64,000 nucleotides of DNA from Pseudomonas reactans. Its GTDB lineage: Bacteria > Pseudomonadota > Gammaproteobacteria > Pseudomonadales > Pseudomonadaceae. Where the stretch lies: NCBI RefSeq assembly GCF_013385825.1, contig NZ_JACAPG010000021.1:248001-312000 (forward strand). The letters run 5' to 3'. The first letter of the stretch is position 1; each line of letters starts with the position of its first letter. The position numbers and the translations under genes were made by a program. Positions 17,656 to 26,054 of this stretch are shown one piece after another. The notes beneath the pieces were generated by a model. The model was not told where the DNA came from, ran no database searches, and saw only the letters and a program-made list of their open reading frames with translations.

Positions 17656-17754
17656 GTAGGAGCGAGCTTGCTCGCGAAGGTCGTTAACGATGACGCGCGC
17701 TTTCTGGACGAAAGCGGTGGCCTTGAGTTCTTCGCGAGCAAGCTCGCTCCTACA
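17656..17754. repeat. REPIN, family A (gtsD-oprB gap)
   Basis: Inverted pair of GTAGGAGCGAGCTTGCTCGC units separated by about 55 bp, the same family as at 14594. It separates the ABC operon from oprB. Confidence 0.9.
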
Positions 17755-17823
17755 GGGTAGTAATTTGGATTTAAGTTGTTGTTTTAGATAAAAAAAGTAA
17801 ACCGCGTTAGATAAAAACAGTTT

Positions 17824-17835
17824 AATAACAATAAA
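17824..17835 (+). promoter_or_regulatory. AAN-repeat (CA motif) before oprB
   Basis: AATAACAATAAA, four AAN triplets 15 nt before the oprB start and next to its GAGG ribosome-binding region. Candidate Hfq/Crc site. The AT-rich stretch 17760-17823 probably holds an oprB promoter. Confidence 0.45.
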
Positions 17836-17850
17836 GACGAGGATGTAGGG

Positions 17851-19197
17851 ATGAAAAAGCAACACAACAACACTCGGCTGATCTGCCAAATGTCAGCTGC
17901 AGCAGCCCTGGTATTGTCCGCCAATGCGATGGCGGCCGATGCATTCAGTGCTGATTCGAAGTGGATGACCGGCGACTGGGGCGGTGAGCGTACCAAGCTG
18001 ATCGAGCAAGGTATCGACATCAAGGCTGACTACGTTGGGGAAGCGGGCTACAACGCCCATGGCGGCTACAACGACGACAAAACCGGTCGTTACGCTGACC
18101 AGTTTGGTCTGGGCGTTGCACTCGACCTGCAAAAGCTGTGGGGCTGGGATAACACCCAGGCCAAGATCCAGATGACCAGCCGGAATGGCCAGAACATCTC
18201 CAACGACCGTATCGGCGACCCGCGCGCCGGCACCTTGAGCTCGTCTCAAGAAGTCTACGGTCGTGGCCATATGGTGCGTCTGACCCAGTTCTGGATCCAG
18301 CACCAGATGTTCGACAACAAGCTGGACGTGAAACTCGGCTACTTCGGCGAAGGCGAAGACTTCAACACCTTCCCGTGCGACTTCCAGAATCTGTCGTTCT
18401 GCGGCTCGCAAGTGGGTAACTATGTAAACACCTGGTACAACTGGCCCGTCAGCCAGGCCGCGATCCGCGTGAAATACAACATCACGCCTGAGCTGTACGC
18501 GCAAATCGGTGCGTACAACCAGAACCCATCGCAACTGGAGCACGGCAACGGCTTCAAGCTCAGCGGCAGCGGCACCAAGGGCACCGTGATCCCGGTGGAA
18601 TTGGTCTGGTCGCCGAAGGTCAACAACCTGCCGGGCGAATACCGTGTGGGCTACTACAAGAGCGCGGCTGACGCCTCTGACGTCCGTGAAGACATCAACG
18701 GCAACGATGCGGCTACCACGGGCGCGGCTTACCGTACCCGCAGCAGCAAAAAAGGCTACTGGTTCGTTGCCCAACAGCAACTCACCACGCATAACGGCGA
18801 CGCTTCCCGCGGCCTGAACATCGCGGCCAACGCCACCTTCCACGACAAGGAAACCAACCTGGTCGACAACTATCAGTCGATCATGCTGGTGTACAAAGGC
18901 CCATTCGACGCACGTCCAAAAGATGACATCGGTATTGGTGTGGCTCGCCTGCACGTCAACGATGACGTGAAGAAGAACTCCGAGTTGCTCAACGCCGCCA
19001 ATGGTGTGAGCGACTACGATAACCCGCTGTACACGCCGATCCGTGAGACCGAGTACAACATCGAACTCAACTACGGCATCAAGGTGACCAACTGGCTGAC
19101 CGTGCGTCCCAACCTGCAATACGTCGTGCAACCTGGCGGCGTGGATAAAGTCGACAACGCGTTGGTGGCTGGCCTGAAAATTCAGTCTACGTTCTAA
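17851..19197 (+). CDS. oprB: Carbohydrate-selective porin OprB
   Basis: 448-residue outer-membrane porin. A signal peptide ends near residue 28 (AMAAD). The mature N-terminus has WMTGDWGGERTKLIEQGI, the characteristic OprB start, and the chain alternates amphipathic beta strands and ends in Phe, as outer-membrane barrels do. It admits glucose and related sugars for GtsABCD. It has its own AT-rich leader after the REPIN and a strong terminator downstream. Confidence 0.93.
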   Translation: MKKQHNNTRLICQMSAAAALVLSANAMAADAFSADSKWMTGDWGGERTKLIEQGIDIKADYVGEAGYNAHGGYNDDKTGRYADQFGLGVALDLQKLWGWDNTQAKIQMTSRNGQNISNDRIGDPRAGTLSSSQEVYGRGHMVRLTQFWIQHQMFDNKLDVKLGYFGEGEDFNTFPCDFQNLSFCGSQVGNYVNTWYNWPVSQAAIRVKYNITPELYAQIGAYNQNPSQLEHGNGFKLSGSGTKGTVIPVELVWSPKVNNLPGEYRVGYYKSAADASDVREDINGNDAATTGAAYRTRSSKKGYWFVAQQQLTTHNGDASRGLNIAANATFHDKETNLVDNYQSIMLVYKGPFDARPKDDIGIGVARLHVNDDVKKNSELLNAANGVSDYDNPLYTPIRETEYNIELNYGIKVTNWLTVRPNLQYVVQPGGVDKVDNALVAGLKIQSTF

Positions 19198-19235
19198 CGC
19201 TGTTGCGATAAGCTCCTTCTCTCTGTGCGCATTTT

Positions 19236-19264
19236 GCGGGTAGCCATGGCTACCCGCTTTTTTT
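19236..19264 (+). terminator. Rho-independent terminator after oprB
   Basis: A 22-nt perfect palindrome (GCGGGTAGCC / GGCTACCCGC around AT) followed by a run of T, 38 bp beyond the oprB stop. Confidence 0.85.
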
Positions 19265-19299
19265 GGGCAGCACTGTGAAGACATTCAGGACTGTGGCAC

Positions 19300-20145
19300 A
19301 TGCATGAGCAACCGCTGCAACGCTTTTTCAAATCCCTGCGCGAGCGCCCGGTGTTCGCCTGGGAGCGCTTCCAGATGCGTGACGTGCTGGTGATCGACCA
19401 TCCGCTGTGCCAGGCGGTGTTCAGTCGCCAGGGCGCGCAATTACTGCACTTTCAGCCTACCGGTCAAAAGCCTTGGCTGTGGTGCGCAGCCAAGTGGCCG
19501 CAAGTCGGCGCCATCCGGGGAGGCGTACCGGTGTGCTGGCCGTGGTATGGCCGTCACCCGAGCGAAAATGCCTGGCCGTCCCATGGCTGGGCGCGGCTGA
19601 TCGACTGGAAACTGCTCGACAGCAGCACCGATGAGGACGGCGTGCACTTGCACTGGCAATTGCAACTGTGCGACTGGCAGGTCGACCTGCACGCGCACCT
19701 GGGCGAAACCCTGGAACTGCGCCTTAGCACCGAGCATCAGGACGAACTGCCGTGCCAGTTGAGCCATGCTTTGCATGCTTATTGGCGTATTGGTCACGTC
19801 GATGAGATAGCGCTGTCTGGGCTGGAGGGTGCGCAAGGTTACGACCAGCTCAACCGCCAGGCTTGCCAGCAGGAAGGCGAGCTGCGTGTGGAAGGTGGTT
19901 GCCAGCGGGTGTACCAGCATGAGGGCGAATTACAGCTTAAGGACCACGCCTGGCAGCGCGAGCTGTGCATCGACACCGGCGACAGTGGCGACACGGTGGT
20001 ATGGCATCCGGGCAGCCGGCCGCTGTTGGGCGTGAGCTTCAATGAGGCGTCTGGGTTTGTGTGCGTGGAGTCGGCGATGGCCGGCGCGAGTCTGGCGCCG
20101 GGGGAGCGGGCGCATCTCAGTTTGCAGGCTAGGGCCGGCGTTTAA
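19300..20145 (+). CDS. D-hexose-6-phosphate mutarotase
   Basis: 281-residue cytoplasmic enzyme of the aldose-1-epimerase superfamily, YeaD group. Visible are QGAQLLHFQP, the substrate-pocket stretch IRGGVPVCWPWYG, HGWARL, and WHPG near the end. It would interconvert anomers of glucose 6-phosphate, which fits a position between the glucose uptake genes and zwf. Convergent with hexR; a long REPIN fills the gap. Confidence 0.85.
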   Translation: MHEQPLQRFFKSLRERPVFAWERFQMRDVLVIDHPLCQAVFSRQGAQLLHFQPTGQKPWLWCAAKWPQVGAIRGGVPVCWPWYGRHPSENAWPSHGWARLIDWKLLDSSTDEDGVHLHWQLQLCDWQVDLHAHLGETLELRLSTEHQDELPCQLSHALHAYWRIGHVDEIALSGLEGAQGYDQLNRQACQQEGELRVEGGCQRVYQHEGELQLKDHAWQRELCIDTGDSGDTVVWHPGSRPLLGVSFNEASGFVCVESAMAGASLAPGERAHLSLQARAGV

Positions 20146-20160
20146 GTGCTGGCTGGCCCT

Positions 20161-20295
20161 TGTGGCGAGCGGGCTTGCCCCGCGTTGGGCTGCGAAGCAG
20201 CCCCAATCAAGCAAAATGCGGTGTATCAGTTACACATCAGCGCCTGGTTTTAGGGCTGCTAAGCAGCCCAACGCGGGGCAAGCCCGCTCGCCACA
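20161..20295. repeat. REPIN, family C (long arms)
   Basis: Arms of about 40 bp beginning TGTGGCGAGCGGGCTTGCCC and continuing through GCGTTGGGCTGC, repeated in inverse orientation at the right end. Sits between convergent mutarotase and hexR genes. The second family C copy is at 44447-44580. Confidence 0.9.
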
Positions 20296-20307
20296 TGGTG
20301 CAAGGCG

Positions 20308-21177
20308 TCAGTTGAACTCATCCCCCACCGGATACCGACTGTCATTCAAACTCTCTTTGATCTTGCGCAAATGCGGCTGGAAATCCACCCCGCGACGCAA
20401 GGTCATGCCAGTCGCGAGTACATCCAGCACCGTCAGTTGGATGATCCGCGAGGTCATCGGCATGTAGATGTCAGTGTCTTCCGGCAACGGGATGTTCAGG
20501 CTCACCGTACTGGCCTTGGCCAGCGGCGAGTTCTCGGCGGTCACACCCAGCACCGAGGCGCCGTTCTCCCGAGCGATGCGCGCCACTTCCACCAGCTCAC
20601 GGGTACGCCCGGTGTAGGAAATGATCACGAACAACTCGCCTGTATGCGCCACCGACGCAATCATGCGCTGCATCAGCACGTCGGCATGCGCCGTCACGGC
20701 CAGGTTGAAGCGGAAGAACTTGTGCAATGCGTCCATGGCCACCGGCGCCGAAGCGCCCAGGCCGAAGAAGTGGATCTGCCGTGCCTGGATCAACAGATCC
20801 ACGGCCTTGCTGATAAGCGCAGGGTCGAGGGCCTGACAGGCACTGTCCAGGGATGCGATGGCACTGCCAAAGATCTTCTGGGTGTAGGCCTCAGGGTTAT
20901 CATCCGCTTCCACGGCGCGGCTGACATACGCCGCGCCGCTGGCCAGACTTTGCGCCAGTTGCAGTTTCAGTTCAGGGTAACCGCTCACGCCGAACGAACG
21001 GCAGAAACGGTTGACCGTCGGTTCACTGACCGAGGCAGCCTGGGCAAGGGCGGCGATGGAGAAGCGGGTCGCCTGCTGCGGGTTGAGCAGGATGACCTCG
21101 GCGACTTTTTTCTCGGCCTTGTTCAATTCTTCGAGGCGGTTCCGGATCTGTTCCAGAAGATTTCGCACGCGGTCCAT
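20308..21177 (-). CDS. hexR: Transcriptional regulator HexR (RpiR family)
   Basis: 289-residue repressor: N-terminal RpiR-type HTH (about 1-77, with FSIAALAQAASVSEPTVNRF) and a C-terminal SIS sugar-phosphate-binding domain (about 120-260, with HFFGLGASAPVAMDALHKF and ISYTGRTRELVE). In Pseudomonas, HexR represses zwf-pgl-eda and edd-glk and is released by 2-keto-3-deoxy-6-phosphogluconate. It is divergent from zwf, as expected, with a 210-bp control region between. Confidence 0.93.
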   Translation of the reverse strand: MDRVRNLLEQIRNRLEELNKAEKKVAEVILLNPQQATRFSIAALAQAASVSEPTVNRFCRSFGVSGYPELKLQLAQSLASGAAYVSRAVEADDNPEAYTQKIFGSAIASLDSACQALDPALISKAVDLLIQARQIHFFGLGASAPVAMDALHKFFRFNLAVTAHADVLMQRMIASVAHTGELFVIISYTGRTRELVEVARIARENGASVLGVTAENSPLAKASTVSLNIPLPEDTDIYMPMTSRIIQLTVLDVLATGMTLRRGVDFQPHLRKIKESLNDSRYPVGDEFN

Positions 21178-21303
21178 TCAGTCTTTCCTTCGGGCGACGA
21201 TGCAAATAAAAGGTGGCAACCAATCGATGAGTGGTCTTTTGCGGTGGCCTATCCTACTGAGGGTAGCTGATCACCACCACTCGCAATGCGTATTTCGGGA
21301 AAA

Positions 21304-21322
21304 TGTTGTGGTTATTACTACA
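21304..21322. promoter_or_regulatory. Candidate HexR operator upstream of zwf
   Basis: TGTTGTGGTTATTACTACA, a 19-bp imperfect inverted repeat (6 of 9 arm positions match, the others mostly transitions) in the hexR-zwf gap, 66 bp before zwf. It resembles the TTGT-N7/8-ACAA HexR pattern reported for P. putida but is not an exact match. Confidence 0.45.
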
Positions 21323-21374
21323 TTTTTCCTTGAGTGATGCCTTGAAAAAAGGTATTTGTAGCTTAACTTGATAA

Positions 21375-21383
21375 AAGAACAAA
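21375..21383 (+). promoter_or_regulatory. Short AAN-repeat before zwf
   Basis: AAGAACAAA (three AAN triplets) 4 nt before the zwf start codon, in place of a clear Shine-Dalgarno. Candidate Hfq/Crc site, weaker than those before gtsA and gntP. Confidence 0.35.
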
Positions 21384-21387
21384 CATC

Positions 21388-22854
21388 ATGCCTTCGATAA
21401 CCGTAGAACCCTGCACCTTTGCCCTGTTTGGCGCCTTGGGTGATCTGGCGCTGCGCAAGTTATTTCCTGCCCTCTATCAACTCGATGGCGCCGGGCTCCT
21501 GCACGACGACACGCGCATCCTGGCCCTGGCCCGTGAAGCCGGTTCCGAGCAACAGCACCTGGCCCACATCGAACACGCCCTGCGCGAATTTGTCGGCAAG
21601 GAGCTGGACGAAACCATTGCCCAGCGTTTCCTGGCGCGCCTGACCTACGTGCACGTCGACTTCATGAAAGCCGATGACTACGTGGCCCTGGCCGAAATCG
21701 CCGGTACCGAGCAACGCCTGATCGCCTACTTCGCCACGCCGGCAGCGGTGTATGGCGCGATCTGCGAGAACCTGTCCAAGGTCGGCCTGGCGGAAAACAC
21801 CCGCGTGGTGCTGGAAAAGCCCATCGGTTCTGACCTGGAGTCCTCGCGCAAGGTCAACGACGCCGTGGCGCAGTTTTTCCCGGAAAACCGCACCTACCGC
21901 ATCGACCACTACCTGGGCAAAGAGACGGTTCAGAACCTGATCGCCCTGCGTTTCGCCAACAGCCTGTTCGAAACCCAGTGGAACCAGAATTACATCTCCC
22001 ACGTGGAAATCACCGTGGCCGAGCAGGTCGGTATCGAAGGCCGTTGGGGCTACTTCGACAAGGCCGGCCAGCTGCGCGACATGATCCAGAACCACCTGCT
22101 GCAACTGCTTTGCCTGATCGCCATGGACCCGCCGGCCGACTTGTCCGCCGACAGTATCCGTGACGAGAAGGTCAAGGTGCTCAAGGCCCTGGCGCCGATC
22201 AGCCCGGACGGCCTGACCACCCAAGTGGTGCGCGGCCAGTACATCGCCGGCTACAGCGCCGGCAAGCCGGTGCCGGGTTACCTGGAAGAAGAGAATTCCA
22301 ACACCCAGAGCGACACCGAGACCTTCGTCGCCCTGCGTGCCGATATTCGCAACTGGCGTTGGGCCGGGGTGCCGTTCTACCTGCGCACCGGCAAGCGCAT
22401 GCCGCAAAAGCTGTCGCAGATCGTTATCCACTTCAAGGAACCGTCGCACTACATCTTTGCCCCTGAGCAGCGCCTGCAGATCAGCAACAAACTGATCATC
22501 CGCCTGCAACCGGACGAAGGTATTTCCTTGCGCGTGATGACCAAGGAGCAGGGCCTGGACAAGGGCATGCAACTGCGCAGCGGCCCGCTGCAACTGAATT
22601 TTTCCGACACCTACCGCAGCGCCCGTATCCCGGATGCCTACGAGCGGTTGTTGCTGGAAGTGATGCGCGGCAACCAGAACCTGTTTGTTCGCAAAGATGA
22701 AATCGAAGCCGCGTGGAAGTGGTGTGACCAGTTGATCGCCGGGTGGAAGAAATCCGGCGACGCGCCCAAGCCGTACGCGGCGGGTTCCTGGGGGCCGATG
22801 AGCTCCATTGCACTGATCACGCGGGATGGGAGGTCGTGGTATGGCGATATCTGA
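21388..22854 (+). CDS. zwf: Glucose-6-phosphate 1-dehydrogenase
   Basis: 488-residue enzyme oxidising glucose 6-phosphate to 6-phosphogluconolactone with NAD(P). The nucleotide-binding motif FGALGDLALRKL is at residues 14-25 and the active-site RIDHYLGKE near 171-179. First gene of zwf-pgl-eda, under HexR control. The 3' end overlaps pgl by 14 bp. Confidence 0.96.
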   Translation: MPSITVEPCTFALFGALGDLALRKLFPALYQLDGAGLLHDDTRILALAREAGSEQQHLAHIEHALREFVGKELDETIAQRFLARLTYVHVDFMKADDYVALAEIAGTEQRLIAYFATPAAVYGAICENLSKVGLAENTRVVLEKPIGSDLESSRKVNDAVAQFFPENRTYRIDHYLGKETVQNLIALRFANSLFETQWNQNYISHVEITVAEQVGIEGRWGYFDKAGQLRDMIQNHLLQLLCLIAMDPPADLSADSIRDEKVKVLKALAPISPDGLTTQVVRGQYIAGYSAGKPVPGYLEEENSNTQSDTETFVALRADIRNWRWAGVPFYLRTGKRMPQKLSQIVIHFKEPSHYIFAPEQRLQISNKLIIRLQPDEGISLRVMTKEQGLDKGMQLRSGPLQLNFSDTYRSARIPDAYERLLLEVMRGNQNLFVRKDEIEAAWKWCDQLIAGWKKSGDAPKPYAAGSWGPMSSIALITRDGRSWYGDI

Positions 22855-23554
22855 ATTGAAACTGCCTGAGGGCGTAACCCCTCACGAGTACCGCACGCCG
22901 GTGCTGTTGGCGGAAGGCCTGGCCACTGATGTGGCGGAACAACTGCGCGGAGCCATCAGTGCGCGTGGCGAGGCGACCTTGGTGGTGTCGGGTGGCCGCA
23001 GCCCCGTGGCGTTTTTCCAACACTTGGCCAAGCAAGGCCTGGACTGGTCCAAGGTTACCGTCACCCTGGCCGACGAACGCTGGGTGCCAGTGGAGCACGC
23101 TGACAGTAACGCCGGCCTGTTGAAGCAGCACCTGCTGCAAGGTCCAGCGGCCAAGGCCAAGTTCCTCAGCCTCTACAGTGCCGCGGCCAATCTTGAAGAC
23201 GCTGCCGAGCAGGCCGATCGCTTGCTGGGCGAGTTGCCAGCCATCGATGTGCTGGTGCTGGGCATGGGCGATGACGGTCACACCGCATCGCTGTTTCCCA
23301 ACAACCCGAACCTGACTGAAGCCTTGCAGCCGGACGGTACCCGCCGTTGCTGGCCGATGCTGGCGCCGACCGTGCCGCACCAGCGCCTGACCATGAGTCG
23401 CGCTCTGCTGGCCACGGCGAACTACACCGTGCTGTCGATCTCCGGCAGTTCGAAATTGACCACCTTGAGCGCCGCGCTGGCCAGTGACGACGTTGCTGCC
23501 ATGCCGATTCGCGCGTTTCTGCAACCTACATTAGAGATTTACTGGTGCCCATGA
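22841..23554 (+). CDS. pgl: 6-phosphogluconolactonase
   Basis: 237-residue enzyme hydrolysing 6-phosphogluconolactone to 6-phosphogluconate. Motifs include VSGGRSPVAFFQHL, VTLADERWVP and LGMGDDGHTASLFP with the family's conserved Asp/His. The start at 22841 has GGGAGG about 8 nt upstream and lies within the last codons of zwf, so translation is coupled. Confidence 0.94.
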   Translation: MAISELKLPEGVTPHEYRTPVLLAEGLATDVAEQLRGAISARGEATLVVSGGRSPVAFFQHLAKQGLDWSKVTVTLADERWVPVEHADSNAGLLKQHLLQGPAAKAKFLSLYSAAANLEDAAEQADRLLGELPAIDVLVLGMGDDGHTASLFPNNPNLTEALQPDGTRRCWPMLAPTVPHQRLTMSRALLATANYTVLSISGSSKLTTLSAALASDDVAAMPIRAFLQPTLEIYWCP

Positions 23555-23571
23555 GCCAAGGATCAGCCGCT

Positions 23572-24237
23572 ATGAAAAGCCCTCAACCGACCGTGTCCAT
23601 GGCGGATAAAGTTGCCTTGATCGACAGCCTCTGCGCCAAGGCGCGGATCCTGCCGGTGATCACCATCGCCCGCGAACAGGACATCCTGCCGCTGGCCGAT
23701 GCCCTGGCAGCCGGTGGTTTGACCGCATTGGAAGTGACCCTGCGTTCCGAGTTCGGCCTCAAGGCCATTCAGGTCCTGCGCGAGCAGCGCCCTGAACTGT
23801 GCACCGGTGCCGGCACCGTACTCGATCGTCACATGCTCGAAGCCGCCGAAGTGGCTGGTTCGCAGTTCATCGTCACCCCCGGCATCACCCGCGACCTGCT
23901 GGAAGCCTCGGTACACAGCCCGATCCCGCTGCTGCCCGGCATCAGCAATGCGTCTGGCATCATGGAAGGCTATGGCCTGGGCTATCGCCGTTTCAAGCTG
24001 TTCCCGGCTGAAGTCAGCGGCGGCGTGGCTGCGATCAAAGCCTTGGGTGGCCCGTTTGGCGAAGTGAAGTTCTGCCCGACCGGCGGCGTCGGCCCGGCCA
24101 ACATCAAAAACTACATGGCGTTGAAAAACGTGATGTGCGTGGGCGGTAGCTGGATGCTCGACCCTGAGTGGGTCAAGAACGGCGACTGGGCCCGCATCCA
24201 AGAAGTCACCGCCGAGGCGCTGGCGTTGCTGGATTGA
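23572..24237 (+). CDS. eda: KDPG aldolase Eda
   Basis: 221-residue 2-keto-3-deoxy-6-phosphogluconate aldolase, splitting KDPG to pyruvate and glyceraldehyde 3-phosphate. Family motifs: LEVTLRSE with the catalytic Glu, and FKLFPAEVSGG with the Schiff-base Lys142, then CPTGGV. I chose 23572 (AGGA 10 nt upstream), but an ATG at 23551 overlapping the pgl stop (ATGA) is also possible. Last gene of the operon; a terminator follows. Confidence 0.94.
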   Translation: MKSPQPTVSMADKVALIDSLCAKARILPVITIAREQDILPLADALAAGGLTALEVTLRSEFGLKAIQVLREQRPELCTGAGTVLDRHMLEAAEVAGSQFIVTPGITRDLLEASVHSPIPLLPGISNASGIMEGYGLGYRRFKLFPAEVSGGVAAIKALGGPFGEVKFCPTGGVGPANIKNYMALKNVMCVGGSWMLDPEWVKNGDWARIQEVTAEALALLD

Positions 24238-24280
24238 TCTGATTTACCGAATCGTTGTTGCTGTGCTTAACGGCATTTTT

Positions 24281-24313
24281 GCGGTGCACTTGGTCGGTGT
24301 ACCGCTTTTTTTT
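24281..24313 (+). terminator. Rho-independent terminator of zwf-pgl-eda
   Basis: Stem GCGGTGCAC / GTGTACCGC with one G-T pair, 7-nt loop and a following run of eight T, 43 bp after eda. Confidence 0.8.
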
Positions 24314-24339
24314 GCCCGCTGAAAAGTGCACCACAACCT

Positions 24340-24424
24340 GTAGGAGGCCGGCTTGCCGGCGATGGCGCGATCGAGGTAGGTGCAAGTCTTGTGGGCCTCA
24401 TCGCCGGCAAGCCGGGCTCCTACA
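24340..24424. repeat. REPIN, family B (variant)
   Basis: Inverted pair of TGTAGGAGGCCGGCTTGCC-type units. Both arms carry one extra base relative to other family B copies. The right arm contains the stop codon of the aminotransferase gene (TAG at 24420-24422 on the minus strand). Confidence 0.85.
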
Positions 24425-25601
24425 AGGTATGGGTGTTCAGTTCGGTAATGGCTTTAACCAAGACATTGATATCCGTTGCTGACGTCACCAACCCCGGCGT
24501 TACACGGATACAGGTACCAAACGACGCACCTACGCGCGTCGTGGTGAACAGGTTGTAGTCCTTGAGCAAACGCTCCGCCATCACTTGCTGATCCCGCCCA
24601 ATGAACTTGAACGCCGTAATCCCGCAGTACAGGCGTGGATCATCCGGCGTCAGCACTTCGATCCCCGGCAGGGCCCGTACCTGGCTGACCCACAAGTCCC
24701 GCAAGTAATTCACGCGCGCGCCCTTGGCCGCCGCGCCGCCCAGTTGCCGATGCTCTTCAAGCACCAGCGGCAGGGTCATCAGCGCCGGGAAATTCGGCGT
24801 GCTGTAGGGCGTACGTGCGCGAACGTCGGTGGCGGGATAGTGGAATTCGCCCATGTCCGGATCAATGTCAGCCAGGCGTTCCGGGGCGATGTACAGAAAG
24901 CCCAACGTCAGCGGGGCGCCAATCCATTTGTGCAGGTTGAAGCCGGCAAACTGGATCCCTAGTTCGGCCAGGTTGAATTCGATCTGGCCCAAGGCATGGG
25001 CGCCGTCGAGGATTACATCGATACCCTGTTCGCGCGCCGCCTGGGCAATCGCGGCCACGGGCATGACCAGTCCGGTGCGGTGGGTCACGTGGGTCAGTGC
25101 CATCAGCTTCAAGCGCGGGTACTGCACGAATGCATTGCGATAGGTATGCACCAGGCTGTCGAAACTTGCCGGGTGCACGTGGGACAGTTCGATGACTTCC
25201 ACGCCGCGATAGCCCGCCAACCAGCGCATGGCGCCTTTCACCGTGTCGTACTCCAGGTCGCTGATCAGCACTTGATCGCCCGGTTGCAGACGGTTGTAGT
25301 TGCGGATCAGCGATTGCAGAGCTTCGGTGGCATTACGGGTGAAGGCTACGGCGGCGGGGTCGGCATCAATCAGCCCGGCCAGTTGGCGGCGGATCGCCTC
25401 GTTTTCTCCACGCTCGAATTGCTGGCGCACATGCAACGCGTTGCTACGGTTGATAAACGCCACGTGCTCCAGGTACTGCGCCTGTACTGCTTGGCTCATG
25501 CGGCCGAAGTAACCGTTTTCCAGGTTGATCGGGCCGGGCTCCAGCGGGTAACGCTGCGCGACGGTATTCCAGTGGAGCTCGTTATCTGCATTCCGTGGCA
25601 T
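24420..25601 (-). CDS. Class V aminotransferase (CefD / cysteine-desulfurase fold)
   Basis: 393-residue PLP enzyme of fold type I, class V. The PLP lysine is in GFNLHKWIGAPLTLG, preceded by the Asp/His motif DGAHALGQIE, with NATEALQSLIRN in the phosphate-binding region. It resembles isopenicillin-N-epimerase-like proteins; the substrate cannot be inferred. It follows DUF3820 by 11 bp in an apparent two-gene operon. Its stop codon is supplied by the end of a REPIN, so the C-terminal residues may have been altered by the repeat. Confidence 0.8.
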   Translation of the reverse strand: MPRNADNELHWNTVAQRYPLEPGPINLENGYFGRMSQAVQAQYLEHVAFINRSNALHVRQQFERGENEAIRRQLAGLIDADPAAVAFTRNATEALQSLIRNYNRLQPGDQVLISDLEYDTVKGAMRWLAGYRGVEVIELSHVHPASFDSLVHTYRNAFVQYPRLKLMALTHVTHRTGLVMPVAAIAQAAREQGIDVILDGAHALGQIEFNLAELGIQFAGFNLHKWIGAPLTLGFLYIAPERLADIDPDMGEFHYPATDVRARTPYSTPNFPALMTLPLVLEEHRQLGGAAAKGARVNYLRDLWVSQVRALPGIEVLTPDDPRLYCGITAFKFIGRDQQVMAERLLKDYNLFTTTRVGASFGTCIRVTPGLVTSATDINVLVKAITELNTHTL

Positions 25602-25612
25602 AGGCAGGGCTC

Positions 25613-25849
25613 TTAATGACGAGGGGCGGGTTTGCCGTGTTTGGCGCGCAGCGGTTCGAGCAATTCAGACAGGCCGTTGCTATCGATTTCCTGCATCAGG
25701 GCCAGCAGACCGCCCAACTCGCCGTGGGGGAAACCTTCGCGGGCAAACCAGTTCAGGTACGGGCCGGGCAGGTCGGCGATGATCCGTCCCTTGTATTTGC
25801 CGAAGGGCATTTCGCGGGTGATCAGCAGTTCGAGTTTTTCGGGATTCAT
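25613..25849 (-). CDS. DUF3820 family protein
   Basis: 78-residue protein with the DUF3820 pattern MPFGKYKGRIIADLPGPYLNWF and a following Gly-Leu stretch. The family is small, cytoplasmic and of unknown role, sometimes found with nucleic-acid-related domains. It is upstream of and close to the aminotransferase gene. The ribosome-binding site is weak. Confidence 0.85.
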   Translation of the reverse strand: MNPEKLELLITREMPFGKYKGRIIADLPGPYLNWFAREGFPHGELGGLLALMQEIDSNGLSELLEPLRAKHGKPAPRH

Positions 25850-25997
25850 GAAGGCTCAGGTGTTTGTATCGAGAGCTTGGAAAATACAGGCATTCTGCAT
25901 GAAGGCCAAATGACAGATCATGCAAATAACGTACATACAGATGGTTCAATTTATCGTAACCAATTGAAAATAAAGGATAAATTGTTTTGTTAAAACC

Positions 25998-26013
25998 TGG
26001 CACGGGCGCTGCA
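25998..26013 (+). promoter_or_regulatory. Candidate sigma-54 promoter of the four-helix protein gene
   Basis: TGGCACGGGCGCTGCA keeps the GG-N10-GC spacing and matches the RpoN consensus except for one base at the -12 element. It would place the transcript start near 26025, 30 bp before the start codon. No enhancer-binding protein gene is adjacent. Confidence 0.45.
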
Positions 26014-26054
26014 ACCACTAAGACAACCTTCTAACCCGTACAAGGAATTGAAAA

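Noticed and set aside
14594..17754. Repeated 20-25 bp units suggesting a CRISPR array
   Set aside because: Units are inverted pairs in separate intergenic gaps, not direct repeats with regular spacers; they fit REPINs.
24420..25849. DUF3820-aminotransferase pair as a DNA-modification (Dnd-like) system
   Set aside because: The class V fold alone suggested a desulfurase, but the other expected modification genes are absent.
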